Positions 45,067-58,455 of a stretch of 64,000 bases of DNA are shown one piece after another. Where the stretch lies: contig OY992840.1 in NCBI GenBank assembly GCA_963921425.1, positions 1,924,501-1,988,500 of the forward strand, written 5' to 3'. Position numbers and translations under genes: made by a program. Below the pieces are notes generated by a model that worked only from the letters and a program-made list of their open reading frames with translations, was not told where the DNA came from and did not search any database. The DNA is from Dryas octopetala (Eukaryota; Streptophyta; Magnoliopsida; Rosales; Rosaceae). Numbering within the stretch: the first letter of the stretch is position 1; each line of letters opens with the position of its first letter.

Positions 45067-45639
45067 GATGAGAGAAGGAGGCGACGAGAGAGGAGGCAGT
45101 GTGAGAGTCTGGATGAGAAAGTGAGGTTGTGACTGTGAGGGTTTCTCTTTAATGTATTATTTTAGACAAAAAAAAATGTATAAATTTTATTCTCAAGGCA
45201 TGTATGTATTATGTATTTTGAGTAATCAATTTTTTAATTAAGGGCCACTACAACCTGTAGGTGTCACAATATTTATTAGGTTTGATAATATAAAAACATA
45301 TTTATTGAGTTTTTTATTCTATTTTTCATTGTGCATTGCCATTAATCAAATAAATTAAGTGAAAGAGTGTAAAAGTGGATTGACTTGGGACTTAAATGCC
45401 ATTACAGCCGTGGGAAAAAATATTGGGAGATTCCCAAAGCCTTTGGTTTGGATCATAACATATGGCCATTTGTCAAGTGTTTGCCATATTCCCCATAGGG
45501 AGGTGTGGGAAATAAATTTAAGCCCACATGCATCCATTGACATTGATTGTTATTACCACAGAATGAGATGTGCAGTAGCTTCTAATATAGTATGCACCAC
45601 TGATGTACTACAGTGGGAATGGAATCAATGGTGGAAGGC
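44591..45639. other. Unassigned AT-rich DNA with a GA tract
   Basis: No gene is seen. It holds a pure GA run (about 45019-45061) and AT-rich sequence. It may be an old flank of the CACTA or another element, but nothing in it proves this. Confidence 0.4.
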
Positions 45640-45740
45640 CAATTTTCTAGTAGTGAAGGGAAATTGGACAGATAAACTTCATCATGTTCTTTGGGCTTAC
45701 AAAACCACTAAGGAATTAATAGAAATTCCAATGAGTTGGA
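45640..45740 (+). mobile_element. Ty3 integrase relic
   Basis: The frame NWTDKLHHVLWAYKTT matches the conserved C-terminal core of plant Ty3 integrases (NW.D.L..VLWAYRTT). Only about 30 residues are recognisable. It is a short broken fossil. Confidence 0.65.
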
Positions 45741-48170
45741 ATTGCAAAGGAATAACGATGTGGACGAGTCTAATGGTCATTTTACATGACCCTCGTTGGA
45801 ATTTCTATTAATTCCTTATCTCGTGTTTGTTTGCTAGGGCAAAATGGTCATTTTACATGACCCTCGAGGAACGGTTCGTTTAACTGTCGATCTCATTAGG
45901 TGGTGGTGTTGTATGAGCGAATTCGAGTGTCTGCTTGAAACTTAGGTGGATAACACCTTGCCTTGACCTCTATATTTTGGTGAATTGTATATGCTCAAAT
46001 GATGCATGTACTGAGTGAATGCTTACCCGTCTAGGTGATTTAACTCAGTTTGAGTTATTAATTGTATTCATGCTAATTATTATTCATGCACTAGAATTGT
46101 TTTGTGATTCATTCTTATTGAATCTGTAAGATTAATTACGATGTGTGGTGTTAATTGAAGTGAACATGTAGAGACCTCTTGAACTCTGAAATTTGGATGC
46201 ATAGAGGACTTGCTTTGGGAGTATTTGAGATTTTAACACACTTGCGACAGGCCTTGAGGTCTCAAGTATTCTCAAGACAATTGCCTCTGATGCATACTTT
46301 GTTTTGGATTGTAAAAGGTAAAAAATAAAAGATGAAAGCTCGTTTGAGCTGTTTACTATATGTATTAATATTGGCCACTGAGTGGCATTTGACTTGTTTC
46401 CTTTCAAGTCGCATGATGAATTGTACTATTGTTGTTTGATTGGTGAATCATATATGTTAAGGAAATGTATCGTAATTGAACGATACGTGAATTGGATGTG
46501 ATGGCATGCCAAATTGCCGGTGATGCTTTGTTGAGCTATTTTCTATATATATATATGATGATATTAGCCATTGTTTTGGGTCGTTGACTGATTGCATTGC
46601 AAACCGTGGTTTGAATTATATAATTGTTATTTGAATTCCTCTTTCCAAGGGTGATAACCGTTGAGATTGCTTAAATTGTTGATTGAGCAGCCAACAATTA
46701 ATTTTAATAAGGCTTGCAAGATAAAGTTAATTGGGTTAAGGATGAAATACTTATTGAACTCCAATATTTGGATGCATAATGTTCTTAAGTATAAGGGATT
46801 TTAGCACACTCGTGACGGCGTTGAGGTCTCAAGTATTCTTAGGGCAAGTACAAAGTGCATGCCTTGTTTTGGGGTGCGAGAAGTAAAGAGTCTGGGATAA
46901 GACACTTAATAACCAAATTAATAAAATGGTTATTTGGTGTACTATAAATCAATCATAATGAACTAGGATACACTCTAGAGACTTCACATAAGTTCTTGTT
47001 TGCTTAATGTGTGACTCTACTGTATTTCATAATTGGAAATCATAATTGGATTAAATAGTTACTCGGTAAAAACGACAATAAATGTCTTTTTGAGAACTAT
47101 TTGATATAATTGTGTTCTTGATGGGCTGACGGAGCCGAGACACAGTTTGATGGGTCAGTTGGCAACCGAGATACAGTTTGATGGGCTGGTTGGGCTAAGG
47201 TACAGTTGGTAGGCCTTTTAGCCAAGAGACGGTTTGGTTTGTCAGGTAATTCTAGGATCAGTTGACGACCTAAGAGTAAAGGGTCACGTTATGATGACCA
47301 CGGATTTCGATCCCCTAAACCTCTGAAGGGATTATACGGAAGGGCTAGGTATATTGTCCTAAGGGGAGGCCGAGTCTAGGCAGTATAACTAGTGAAATGG
47401 ATACTCTCGCTACCGATTCTATTTTTACTGTTCATTTGAGAAAGGGTAGTTGGCCAGATTGGATCGGTCGTCAGATGATATCTAAGAGTTTGGGATCTTA
47501 GTGGACCCATTTAGGGTCGGGTTGTTGGTGCCTTAGTGATACAGGTACTCTGATTCTACCTCAGTAAATCCAGGTACGCCTTGTATATATATGTGCGTGG
47601 ATTGTGATGTGATTTGAGGTGCTATGAATTGCTCACTATCATATATGTTAATGGTTAATTATCAACATTGAATATATATTATGCTGAATGTGAAATATAT
47701 CTTGATGATTGCCACTGTATTATGTGTGATGACTTGGGTGTTGACTTCCGAAAATGAACTTCCCAAGGTGCTTGACTATGAAATTTATTTGTATAGTGGC
47801 TTATGATATTCTTGGTGGTTATTGTTGTGACTGAGTGTCATGTTGAATCAATTTCAATTGTGCATGAGTTGGTTTTACCTATACGAGCTTCATAACTTAC
47901 CAGGTTTTTCATGTGACCCGGTGCACCATTTCATGGTGTAGCAGTGTGTTTTGCAGAGTGCTAAATTGAGGAGGCGGCATGAGGAGGATATGGCAATGGC
48001 ATTGAGAAAGCCAAAATTTTAATGTTAATTCTTTTTATTTTGGAGATTCGAGTTGTAAATCATTTTATTTTCATTGGCTCATTAACAAATAAAATATTTA
48101 CGAGGTTGCATCTTTTTAATTTGTGTAACCTCAATGGGTTGGATTTATTATAAAATTTTAACATTAGAAA
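45741..48170 (+). mobile_element. Old LTR remnants (F- and E-like, plus orientation)
   Basis: Part of this (about 47255-47475) is similar to LTR F, and part (about 47870-48010: 'ttaccaggtttttcatgtga', 'ggtgcaccattt', 'ttttgcag') is similar to the E-family LTR end in plus orientation. The pieces are diverged, no clear ends or duplications were found, and nothing codes. Confidence 0.45.
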
Positions 48171-48973
48171 AATTTTAATTTTCGTTGCTTATTTTCAAGG
48201 AGTAAAATTTCGACGAAATTTTTGTTTTTTTGGGGAATGGAAATTTTAACATGAAACCAACTAGTTTTTGGCAAAATTTCAATAATTTCATTGAAATTTC
48301 GGGAAATTTCAAGCACGATTTGTACTGATCTCGGGCATAGTTTCGGCAAATTTTGACCGTGAGCCCCGATCAGGTTGGGCTTCTCATCGACGGTTACGGT
48401 CGTCATCTGGGCAAGGAGAAGACACTCCAAGGCTCGCCGTGAAAAGAGGAAGAAGACCCAATAGGTCGGGCCACCCAAATCCACCGGAAAAAGTAGTTCG
48501 CCGGCGAGGGGTTTGAACAGGGTTTGGGTTGATTTCGGGTGTTTGGTTGGGTTTTTGGATGATTAAATGGTAGGGAAAGGAAGAGGAGAAGGAGAGGAAG
48601 TCACCACCACTGAAATGCTAGGGTTTTTCTGAATTTTCCCAATTTATAGTAAAACACAATAAAAATTACAAAAATGCCCCTGAATTAAAATGTCCATAAC
48701 TTTTAAACAGTGACTCCGATTAACGCATAGTTCGCGCTCATAGAGCCAAGCACTACCCAACCATGCTAAAATCAAAGTCCAAATCCAAATATTTAAATTT
48801 AGTCAAAATTGGGTGAAACTTGAAAATAAAACACTTATTTGTAAAATAAGTGATTATGTTAAATTCCCCGAAAATGCTTAAAATAAAACAACAATAATTT
48901 AAAGATTATCCCAAAACTTTACTTCTCAAATAAATTCTCAAAATAAAGTTTGAGAAAATTACGAGGTCTCACA
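48171..48973 (-). repeat. LTR remnant, minus orientation
   Basis: The right part reads like E and D LTRs: 'caaaaatgcccctgaatt', 'gtgactccgattaacgca', and an end 'cgaggtctcaca' at 48973. The GC-rich block at 48350-48600 is also recognisable. No polypurine tract follows. Confidence 0.6.
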
Positions 48974-50291
48974 TCCACCATGAGAGAGAAAAGAGAGTTG
49001 GGATGATGGACCCCATCATGGGCTCATTTGATTGGCCATGAATACAAGGTTTGTCATCAAACATGAGAACCCAAGCATTGCTCTTACATATTTCAATGTT
49101 CTATTTCTATCTTTTGATTGATAGTTGACATGTTAGCAATTACATGAAAAATCATTCTGGAGAAGTATCATGGGGTGATTATTCTTCGCAGTCACCTACT
49201 CTACACATGAGGATACTGAAGACAGTGAACATTTTGAACCTCATAGAAGCTCTATGTGGTACTAATTACTTATGTAATTCATGATGCAATATTGTAGTAT
49301 AAATAAAATTGAGATGTTTGTTCAATAAAATTTATGTAATTATTAACTAGTAAACCATTTTTATTTAACAGTATTTGTCTCTAGCACGCATTATATTCAT
49401 CTTATATTACATGAAACCTACTATATAATTTGGTTTCTTCAATGTTTTTATCAATGTAGTAGATAATATGTTAAAGAAACATATGTTAAAGTTTCATTCA
49501 AATTTCTGTATTTTGATAGCAATTTTCGTCGTTTCTATTTAATTTTTGTTGAAACCCGAAATTTAACATCTTGCTTATTTTATCTCTAATCTAACCTAGT
49601 TTTAAATAAAGAATTTAACGTATTTTAAGGAACTTGGGTTTACAATGCTCTGTCAAGTGAGTGTTGTTCTCTCAGGACCTTAAGATACGTGTCGTTGTCA
49701 CATGCCAAGGTTTTGGGGTGTGACATGTTATGCATGATATTTAATTAGATAACAATTTATATTGGTATAATATTAGTATTATTATAATTAAACAGAAAAT
49801 GAACGAAAGATATATTGAAAAATAAATAGAAGCTAAACCAAAAATGAACCGAAATTATTAAATACGAAAATTATCGAAATCGAACCGAAAACCAAAGTAT
49901 ACAAACAAATACAAAAACCTAAAAATATCAAAATAAAAAATACCAAATTTTTTGTTTTGTTAAGCCCCAATACCAATCGGTCCAGACCGATGGATAGCCC
50001 TAATTCCTGCAGAAAGGATTTCACATGACCCCCAAGTCTAGCTAGGAACACAAGCATGCATACTATAGAGAGCAACCAACTGCACAGCACAATCATATCC
50101 CTTAACATGCAAGCAAAGAACAAATACAAGTATAATATTTTGCGAGACGAGAAAATCAGCACACATAATCTGCACTCATTCAATTTGGAGCAACATGTCA
50201 CATTACATGCAGGAACGTGTATTGGATATAGAATATTGTGAAACTTTATCCACTTTCATGGAATTTAAAAATTCAAGGGTCTAAGAAAGTA
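48974..50291. other. Intergenic DNA downstream of catalase
   Basis: AT-rich, with no convincing coding sequence on either strand and no clear mobile element. The A-rich stretch near 49800-49960 gives only low-complexity frames. Confidence 0.5.
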
Positions 50292-50589
50292 GGTCGGTAT
50301 TCAATTTGGACTTCTAGTGATTTTTAAAATGTCCACCAAAATTTTATGGTATTCAATCAATACATTTATAAAGTTTATGAAAATTTTGTGGTGATATTCA
50401 AAAATTCATTGATTTTCAAAGACTTTACTAAATGGTGGAATTTTGTGGACTTTAGGATGTGAGGTATAAATACTCAAAGTCTATAGTGAATTTTGTAGAA
50501 TCTATAAGAGTTGATAAAAGTCTTGTAAACTCCATAAAAATCTATCACTTAAAAAAAAGTCCATTAAAATCTGGATTAAATACACCTCC
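50292..50589. mobile_element. Possible MITE
   Basis: About 298 bp with loosely inverted ends: left GGTCGGTATTCAATTTGGAC; right, on the minus strand, GGAGGTGTATTTAATCCAGA. The inside is rich in repeated 'ttttgtggactt' and 'tccataaaaatct' phrases, as in plant miniature inverted-repeat elements. No clear target duplication was found, so the class is open. Confidence 0.4.
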
Positions 50590-50714
50590 GTTATTATAAC
50601 ACATCTTTTAAAGGATAAACAATTTAACATATGATTTATCCTCCCATATTATCCCCTCTCACTATGTCATCTTGTCCACTGCTGGAAAGTCGATCATCTG
50701 GCTTGGCATGACCA

Positions 50715-51400
50715 TCAAATGCTTGGTCTCACATTGAGACGAGTTGCTAGTTTCTGACCCAGAGATCGATCTGCCTGCGTTGCCAATACAAGCACATAAC
50801 TCAGAACAACATGGCTGCTTATATATTATACCAACCCTTTCATATTCCAGTACAAAACCGTCAACTTATTCAACATTACAAATTCACAAATGTAATACTT
50901 TGTGACTAGAGACTCACCTGAGACCAGTATGAGACCCAAATGCTGCGAATCTCATGGGTGACACGTGGGTCAGATAGGGCCTGAACCCATCGGTGGATAA
51001 ATCGCTCTTGCCTGAAAAGAGAATATTAAATGATCAACATGTATGACATCTAAATACATTTATTTGCATGAACAGACATCAGAGGGTTGCAAGGTAACCT
51101 GTCTGGTGCCCAAGATCTGTATCTCTCTCCAGGTTGCTTGAAGTTGTTCTCCTTCTCAATGATACACTGCATGACCAATGAAGCCAGGATAATCAATTTG
51201 CAAAATATAAGCAACCACTTATTCAATAATAGCATACTAAAATCAGGGGAGGAAATAGAAAGAAAGTCTAGGATTTTCTTTAGAGATACAACTTTATTTA
51301 AGTGCACAAAATTGTCATACATATCATTTTGCTTCAAAAAATCCAGAGATTCCATATATATGTATATGTATGCATAAACATTGTGTGTATGATGCAGGAC

Positions 51401-51464
<64 letters not shown>

Positions 51465-54400
51465 AGAAGATGGGGTTCATGTGGAAAATAGGGTAAAATT
51501 CAAATCAATATTTCTCAATTAATAGAAACTGACCTTCTCACGCTTCCCATTCAAGAAAGCAGGAGGAATGGGGAAGCTCTCAGCATGACGAACAGGATCA
51601 TACCTTGACGGAAAGTAATTAACCTAAAGAGTAACAATCATATAATCTGATCAGAAAACATTAAGAAGGTAACCTCTCAGCATCCTGAGCAATTCAAGTG
51701 TACAAGGCACAAAGGCATTCAATAAGAGACACGGTAACAAGTTTCATACTTGGAGAAAAACAAATTTCAAAATAGCAAAGTACCTCTTCATCCCTGTGCA
51801 TGAAATTCATGAGTCCCTCATGGTGATTGTTGTGATGAGCACACTTGGGAGCATTAACTGGGAGCTGCAGATAATTCGGGCCAAGACGGTGCCTTTGAGT
51901 ATCAGCATAGGAGAAGATTCGAGTTTGGAGCAACTTATCATCTGAATAGTAAACACCAGGGACGACAATGGCAGGGCAAAATGCAAGTTGTTCATTCTCT
52001 GCAAAGAAGTTATCAATGTTCTTATTCAGAACCAAACGGCCAACTGGCTGCAGGGGGAGAATATCCTCAGGCCAGGTCTTAGTTACATCAAGTGGGTCAA
52101 AGTCAAATCTGTCTTCATGCTCAGGATCAATTGTCTGAATGTAAAGTTTCCACTCAGGGTAGTTGCCAGCTGCAATGGAGTCATAGAGATCCTTGGTAGC
52201 ATGGCTGTGATTAGATCCTCCAACCCTAATAGCCTCTTCCTCCAACAAACACTTGACTCCACAAGTGGGTTTCCAATGGAATTTCACATAGTGTGCCTTC
52301 CCAGTCTTGTTGATAAGACTATAGGTATTGACACCAGAGCCTTCCATGTGCCTGTAATCTTGTGGAATTCCCAAATCATCAAACAGGAAGGTGAACATGT
52401 GCAGGCTTTCTGGATGGTGGGAAAAGAAGTCCAGGATCCTCCAATCCTCTTGAATGTGGGACTTGGGGTTGGGTTTGAGAGCATGGACCATGTCTGGGAA
52501 TTTCATTCCATCGCGGACAAAAAAGACAGGGAAATTGTTTCCCACTAGGTCAAAATTACCCTGTGTTTAAGAAGAATAACGTCACAACAGAAGTAACCAT
52601 AGCACAAAAAACTAACCTATATCATTACATGAAATTAATAATAATGTTACCAAGAAACAACTATCCGCACAAGAAAAACAAAGTGCAAAAACCTTCTGTA
52701 ATGTATGCTTAAAATTATGCTTAAATTTTTTTTGCATATAATCTGAATGAGCATTCTTTTACAACCTAGCCACCACCCCCCACCATCCCTTCTTTATTTT
52801 CAAATTAACAAAGAAACGAATGAATACCATCATTCAAAGTTGTAAGACTACATAGTTTTCGGATAAGTATAATTAGTTTAAATATGACTGAAGTACTTCA
52901 TATGTTGTCCCAAGAGCCACCTGAGCTGCCACTACAGACACGACTAAATATCCCTTGATTAGAATTATGGTCATCCCTAGTGTCAAACTCATTTGTGGTT
53001 ATACATCATAGTTCAGTATATTCGGGTCATACAAATTACAATATTATTAAGCCATTGAAACCTCACCTCTCTAGTATAAAACTTCACTGCAAAACCACGA
53101 GGATCCCTCAAGGTTTCAGGGCTGCCACGCTCATGGATAACAGTGGAGAAACGCACAATTACAGGTGTCTGAACTCCAGGGGCTCGAAGGAAGTCAGCAC
53201 ATGTAAGGTGAGAAATATCATGGGTGACCTCAAAGAATCCCTTTGCACTGGCTCCCCTAGCATGGACAACACGCTCTGGGATTCGTTCTCTATCAAAATT
53301 GGCAAGTTTCTCCACCAGATGATAGTCTTCAAGGAGAATTGGACCTAACAAATAGACACAGAATTTAACTTTTTAAATGCATCTACTCAACCCAACATAT
53401 TTAAGCATATAATTCTTACTATGAATTACTATCTCTTTAATTAAGCAAAATTTTATGGGTCCCATAAACATTAAATGGATTACAGTTTTCACGTAGCCAA
53501 TATAAGATAAAATAAAATCAGCTCTTATGCATTCTAGAAAGTGTGAAAAATCAGACATCAAATAAAGATAATCGCCTGCTCAGTTGCATAGGTCATTCAG
53601 AAGGTAGGTTTTGGGACAACCAGATGATCACAAAATGTAGCTATGGCAACCCAAAAATGAACCAAAAGGTGGCTGAAGGAATTAAATGAGAACAAATAGA
53701 TTGGGTGAAGGTTTCAACTATAGTAAGTAGACTAATTTTAAAACAAATTACAATAAGTAAAAAAGAAAATTCACTTCAAATGCAAAATATATATATATAT
53801 ATCTTTAAAAAAACATCTCAAGCTGGTAGTTCGACTAAAATCCAAAATCACTTTGCAAGTCATAATCACATCAACAGAATATCGCAGTTTTGTTCATAGA
53901 AGTTTAAATTAGCCATCAAAGAAATTTCAACACCCAGGTAAGCCAGAACCAATGATAACAAACATGGAAAAAGTGTTTGGGTGCAAGTGCAAGTGTGCAA
54001 GTAATAAGAACAAAAACAAAACTGTATAGCAATTGAAAAGCCAGAAAATAAATAAAAGGGTCCATGGATATACCTCTAGCTCCAACAGTTAAAGAAGAGT
54101 TGTTGTTCCAAACTGGAGCACCAGAATTTGTGGTCCAGAATGGGGAATTGAAAGCACTTGAAGGGCGGTGCTGCATCATGTAACGAAACAACAAAAGACC
54201 ATGAGCTAAAAGAACAACAAACACAGAATTTTGAACTAAACTGAATGGACAATCTAATTAATAATATAGCAATAAGCCTCTGTTTGGTTGCCAAGAAAAT
54301 AGAATGCCAGAAATAAAAGCATCAGGTGTTGTTTGCATAAGATTTCTGAGCAACCAAACTGAATAACGAAACCACTAAAACTAATTTCATAAACAAAAAT

Positions 54401-54484
54401 AATTGATGAAGAAATTATAGTAAAACGAATTAGGTGAACAAAATCCAAGAAGGTTTGGGAAATTAGTACCTTGTAGGGATCCAT
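50715..54484 (-). CDS. CAT: Catalase, complete, 8 exons, 492 residues
   Basis: A haem enzyme that splits hydrogen peroxide into water and oxygen in peroxisomes and works as a tetramer. Exons: 54484-54470, 54170-54074, 53344-53067, 52560-51784, 51623-51534, 51166-51099, 51011-50918, 50774-50715 (TGA stop). All seven introns are GT-AG and the phases fit, giving exactly 492 residues, the usual plant length. The start is MDPYK then HRPSS, as in other plant catalases. Key residues are in place: His65 in RVVHARGA, Asn138 in DLVGNN, and the haem-binding Tyr348 in RIFSYADTQ. The C-terminal [13 protein letters not shown] agrees with the plant peroxisomal targeting region. No break is seen. The closest class is the CAT1/CAT2-type catalases of eudicots, but I cannot assign the exact paralogue. 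The 51-kb side ends next to transposon-rich DNA. Confidence 0.98.
51404..51460. repeat. (GA)n microsatellite in catalase intron 5
   Basis: A pure GA run of nearly 30 units in the intron between exons 5 and 6. It is likely variable between individuals. Confidence 0.95.
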
Positions 54485-54720
54485 GGAAGAAGGTCAGGTG
54501 AAAGCAGGGAAAAGCCTCTTGAATTATGAATGGTGTGGGAAATGGCGATCGGAGGTTGAAACGTAGTTTTGGGGAATTTATAAAGGCTGGTGGGACTCGT
54601 GGCTCTCCTCAGGTCATCTTTATCCACACACACGCGGTGGAAGCTCAAGACGTATCTTATCTTCGCCAATTGAGCGTCACGACTTGCGACTCGCGACTCA
54701 CGAGTCAGAATGGGTAATTT
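54485..54720 (-). promoter_or_regulatory. Catalase promoter and 5' leader
   Basis: A TATA box (TTTATAAAT on the minus strand, about 54576-54584) lies about 95 bases before the ATG. Upstream are GATAAGATA, an I-box-like light-response motif (about 54655-54664), and a run of 7-base repeats of the type RAGTCGN (about 54676-54705). Motif roles are inferred from sequence only. Confidence 0.6.
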
Positions 54721-55160
54721 ACTTTTCTTCCCTATTTTAGAAGGTATAGCTCAAAATTCTACTTTTATTTTAAAAATGGGTATTGCTATATTCATCAAAT
54801 TCGTATATCAAATTACATTCACTAAATAATGTGGCATTTGTAATTCAAATTAAAGTTATAGGACCATCCAATATTAACACTCTCATGTTAGTATTTTACA
54901 AACTATGTCACTTGACCAAAAACATTAAACCATAGGCCAATTACAAAAACAAAAAAAAAAATTAATAAATATTTTCAATATTACAAAGTAGTCAATGAAT
55001 TTTTTTCAAAATACCATGATAGTCATTATTGACCAAAATGAAATTAAGAGAAACTAAGTGAATTGATAACTAGACAAAAACTAACAAGAATTTACAGATC
55101 CTGCCACTATGCTGATATGCTGATGTCCAATTTTAAAAATTATATATAAGTCAATAACAA
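54721..55160. other. Intergenic DNA upstream of catalase
   Basis: AT-rich with no coding signal. It probably includes distal promoter of the catalase gene. Confidence 0.4.
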
Positions 55161-55164
55161 CCAC

Positions 55165-55320
55165 ATACTGTTTTTTAATTGGTAACTGTAACACAGTTAA
55201 CGTTTTTTTTTTTTAATTGTTAACTACCACATAATTGTTCTTTTTTAATTAGTAACTATCATACAATTACCGTTTTTTTATTTAGTAACTGTTTGACAAT
55301 TACCATTTTTAAACTCAGTG
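55165..55320. repeat. Degenerate tandem repeat, about 40-bp unit
   Basis: About four copies of a unit based on 'ttttttaattagtaactat' plus 'cacaattacc'. Copies differ by T-run length and point changes. Confidence 0.65.
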
Positions 55321-55695
55321 ACTTTGAATCAAACTATTTTTGAAAGGCATAATAGTAATTTAGCACGAGGAATAGTATAGGGCTGCCAAAATTGGGTTGG
55401 GCTCATTGACTATTATGTAATTAGAAAATATGTACAAGTGACCATTATGGGAACCCAAATTGTATTTTGACTATTCTAAAATTTTCAAATATTTTATTGA
55501 TTTATTTGTAATTTTCTATTAAAGCATTAGGTAATGTTTTCTTTCCTTTTTTATCTAATGTTGGATGGTAATGATAAACAAATAGCCTCCTTATTAAATT
55601 CTTGTAGAAAATTCACTCTTCTACTTATATTCTTAGGGGTCTTGCCAATTAGAGCATGCCCATTGCAAGTAGCAATTCAATGATAATAAAAATAA

Positions 55696-56244
55696 AGAAA
55701 ATTACAAATTTGATTCACTTATTTTATACCTATTTCAATTTTGGTTCACGATCTTTTTTAAATTTAATTTTAGTCCACTTATTTTATATCTAGTTCAATT
55801 TTAATCACGCTCTTTTTTAAGTTATTATTTTAAATCTGAAGTATAAGTTATATTTCATCATTTCTTAGTCATATGAACCAATTTGAAGTATTAAAATAAA
55901 AGAGAATTGAAGTTTGGTGAAATTTGAAAAGTCTGAAAAATTTTCTAAGCAAATTGGTAGTTTCGGATACCCTACTTTGGGGCCAATTATCTTGAGTTTT
56001 AAAACTCTTATTTTAATGATATTTATATGGTTGTAAAGAGGAGATATATAGTTTTAAAACGAGTATATGTTTGCTGAATTTGGCTGAGATTTGATAAGGT
56101 AAAAAGTGGAACAAATTTAAGAAAATAAATCTTGATCTTTATTGAACAAATGGAACAATTAGTGGACCAAAACAGAACTTAAAAAAGATCATAGATCAAA
56201 ATTGAACTAAGTATAAAATAAGTGGTCCAAATCTTTAATTTTCT
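55696..56244. mobile_element. Inverted-repeat element of about 550 bp
   Basis: The left arm, AGAAAATTACAAATTTGATT and on for about 85 bases, is roughly 80% similar to the reverse complement of the right arm, which begins AGAAAATTAAAGATTTGG. Both arms share ACTTATTTTATAC, TTCAATTTTG and GATCTTTTTTAA. A second, direct copy of the arm motif follows inside the left arm (about 55769-55835). No gene lies inside. It looks like a non-autonomous DNA element; the superfamily is not clear. Confidence 0.6.
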
Positions 56245-56399
56245 CATAAAAATAATATAAAATATCATATGGACATCCAAATGCAAAGGTTGAATTAATC
56301 TCGAGTGTTGGCTTTAATGCATGGTTGCAATAGCCTTTTCAATGTTAAAGTTTAATAAATACGTAAAATGTATAAATTTAATTATTTTAAAATTTATAT

Positions 56400-56710
56400 C
56401 ATTGTAAATATTTTAATGAAATCTTTAAAATGAGTGTAATATTTATTATAACTATCATTAATTGTGTGGCTATCTATTATCCTGTTTATTATTTATCTAT
56501 TGTATTTATCTAGAGCAAATTGTATAGATAATTGCAAAGAGTCTAATTCGATATAAAATAAGAGATTTTAAGGCCTTATTTATGGTCATCTAAGAACGTA
56601 TAAATAGAGGTCTTATGTAAATGAAAAATATACATTGAAATCTCTCTACTTCTCTATTGTGTTCTCTCTCAAAGTTTCTTTATTTCTTCTTATTTTATAA
56701 CAATATTGAA
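56400..56710 (+). repeat. Possible Ty1/copia LTR fragment
   Basis: Contains CGTATAAATAGAGG near 56597, followed by 'aaatctctctacttctctat' and 'gttctctctcaaagtttctt'. This is the usual TATA and CT-rich order of plant copia LTRs. The ends were not found, so this is tentative. Confidence 0.35.
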
Positions 56711-58455
56711 TATATTGAATTAATTTTATTCTAATACTAAAATTAGGATTCGTATTTTTTTTTATTCCATAAATTTTCTTTCCTCTTATTTTTTCCCAAT
56801 ATTTTGTACTTTACAATGCTTGAATCATGAAATTAAATTTTGAACGTTTCCTCAAACCATTTTTTTGAGGTTTTGAAATATTATCAAATCGAAATTGTCA
56901 AAATTTTATTAAAAGTTTCAATTATTTTAATTTAAATTTTTAACGAAATCGAAATTTTTTCTAAAATTTTATATTTTTTACTTCTTGAAATTTGAAATTT
57001 AATTCTTTAGTTTGAATCGATAAAAATAGTCAAGATCAAAGTTTCGTCCCAATATCCCTACCTTTAACAACACGAATGTATCGGGAAGATATGTGAGATA
57101 CTGACATTATCGTCAATGTTCTTGTTCTAAGGTTCAGGGGTGGGACCCACTAAGAAATATTTTTATGACAAAAACTGTAAGAAATATTATTATTCTAATT
57201 ATCTATTGTTTATATTTGATCTAGAGATGGGAAAATGATCAAAATAATTGAGAACGTCATGACTCATGACTCATAGTTCCTTATCCTGGTTTTGGTGTTT
57301 AGCTAAATTTAACGCACAACCATTTATGACATGGTCGACTTACAAGATGCCACGATTGCAAAAAAGGGCCTTGAAATGTGTGCTCGTAGCCTCTTAATGA
57401 GTGTGTGTGTGTGTGTGTGTGAAAGCTGACAATACTTCGAATCTGGCAATCTGCTAAGGTTGGAATGGGTGAGGAGAGAGCTTAGCCACAGAGCCTTCCT
57501 CTCTGGGCCCACTTCGAATTTTGTTACATCGAACAGTAAGGAGGAACATCGCCTTAAGGGATTAATCTTCAATGGGGCATGCCCCGTGGAAGACCCTCTC
57601 TCGCCTTAAGTCATATACGTAGCCAAGCATTATTGTTAAATATCTATTTTCCGATTATTTTATGCTGAGCATTTATACAGCATACAACATTAAAAAAAAA
57701 AAAAAAAAACGTGTTAATACTATAAAAAAGTGAAGTTTTCAAACAAAATGATAAACAGATATTTTCCCTCTTATTATCCCAAAGCACAATATTTGGTCCT
57801 AGTTAGTCTAGCAGTACGTCGAGCTATAAAGCCTATAATCATTAGTTGGGCAACAAAAACAAATTATAACCCCAAAAAAACTAACAGAAGCAAACAAATT
57901 AATTTGACCCTAAAAAAAGCTAAAACTTAATTATTATTGAAGCCCTTGAAGTAATTCAATAAGTTCGATTTTAATGTGTCCAACGGTGGCAAAGTTTTCA
58001 GTTCAAATAATGGAAGAATGCTAGTTGTTTTTTTCCTTTGTGCCTTCTCTCTTCTTTTGTCCATTCTGTAATGTAATCTCGTGATCAAAACCATTCATTT
58101 TCTACATCGCCCTTTAAAGATCATATCTAAAAAAAAATTAACCAAATCGAAAATCGTTTAGTTACCTAACTGATATCAAATAAACAAATGATGAATCTAA
58201 CTGCTCCTAAAATTGTATATTTATTTGATAATGCAACTAAATGATTTTTTATTTGATTAATTTTTTGTATATATGATCTTCAAAAGGTGATTTAGAAAAT
58301 AAACACTTCCGATCATAAGACTACACAACAGAAGAAAAGGCACAAAGGATAAGGTAACTAGAATTCTTCATAATGGAATATCATGACCCCGGTTAACCAA
58401 AGACATTAAAATCCAACAAAAAAAAAATTATTGAAAATGAACTGGAAAATCTTAC
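56711..58455. other. AT-rich intergenic DNA
   Basis: No gene is supported. It includes a GT run (about 57403-57421) and several A or T runs. The frame at 57324-57572 is short and has no recognisable features. Confidence 0.5.

Noticed and set aside
45244-45254. CACTACAA as the missing CACTA terminal repeat
   Set aside because: The motif faces the wrong way for the right end of the minus-strand CACTA, and no matching inverted end or 3-bp duplication is seen.
51988-52548. A 186-residue plus frame
   Set aside because: It is the antisense shadow of catalase exon 4, which has strong coding evidence on the minus strand.
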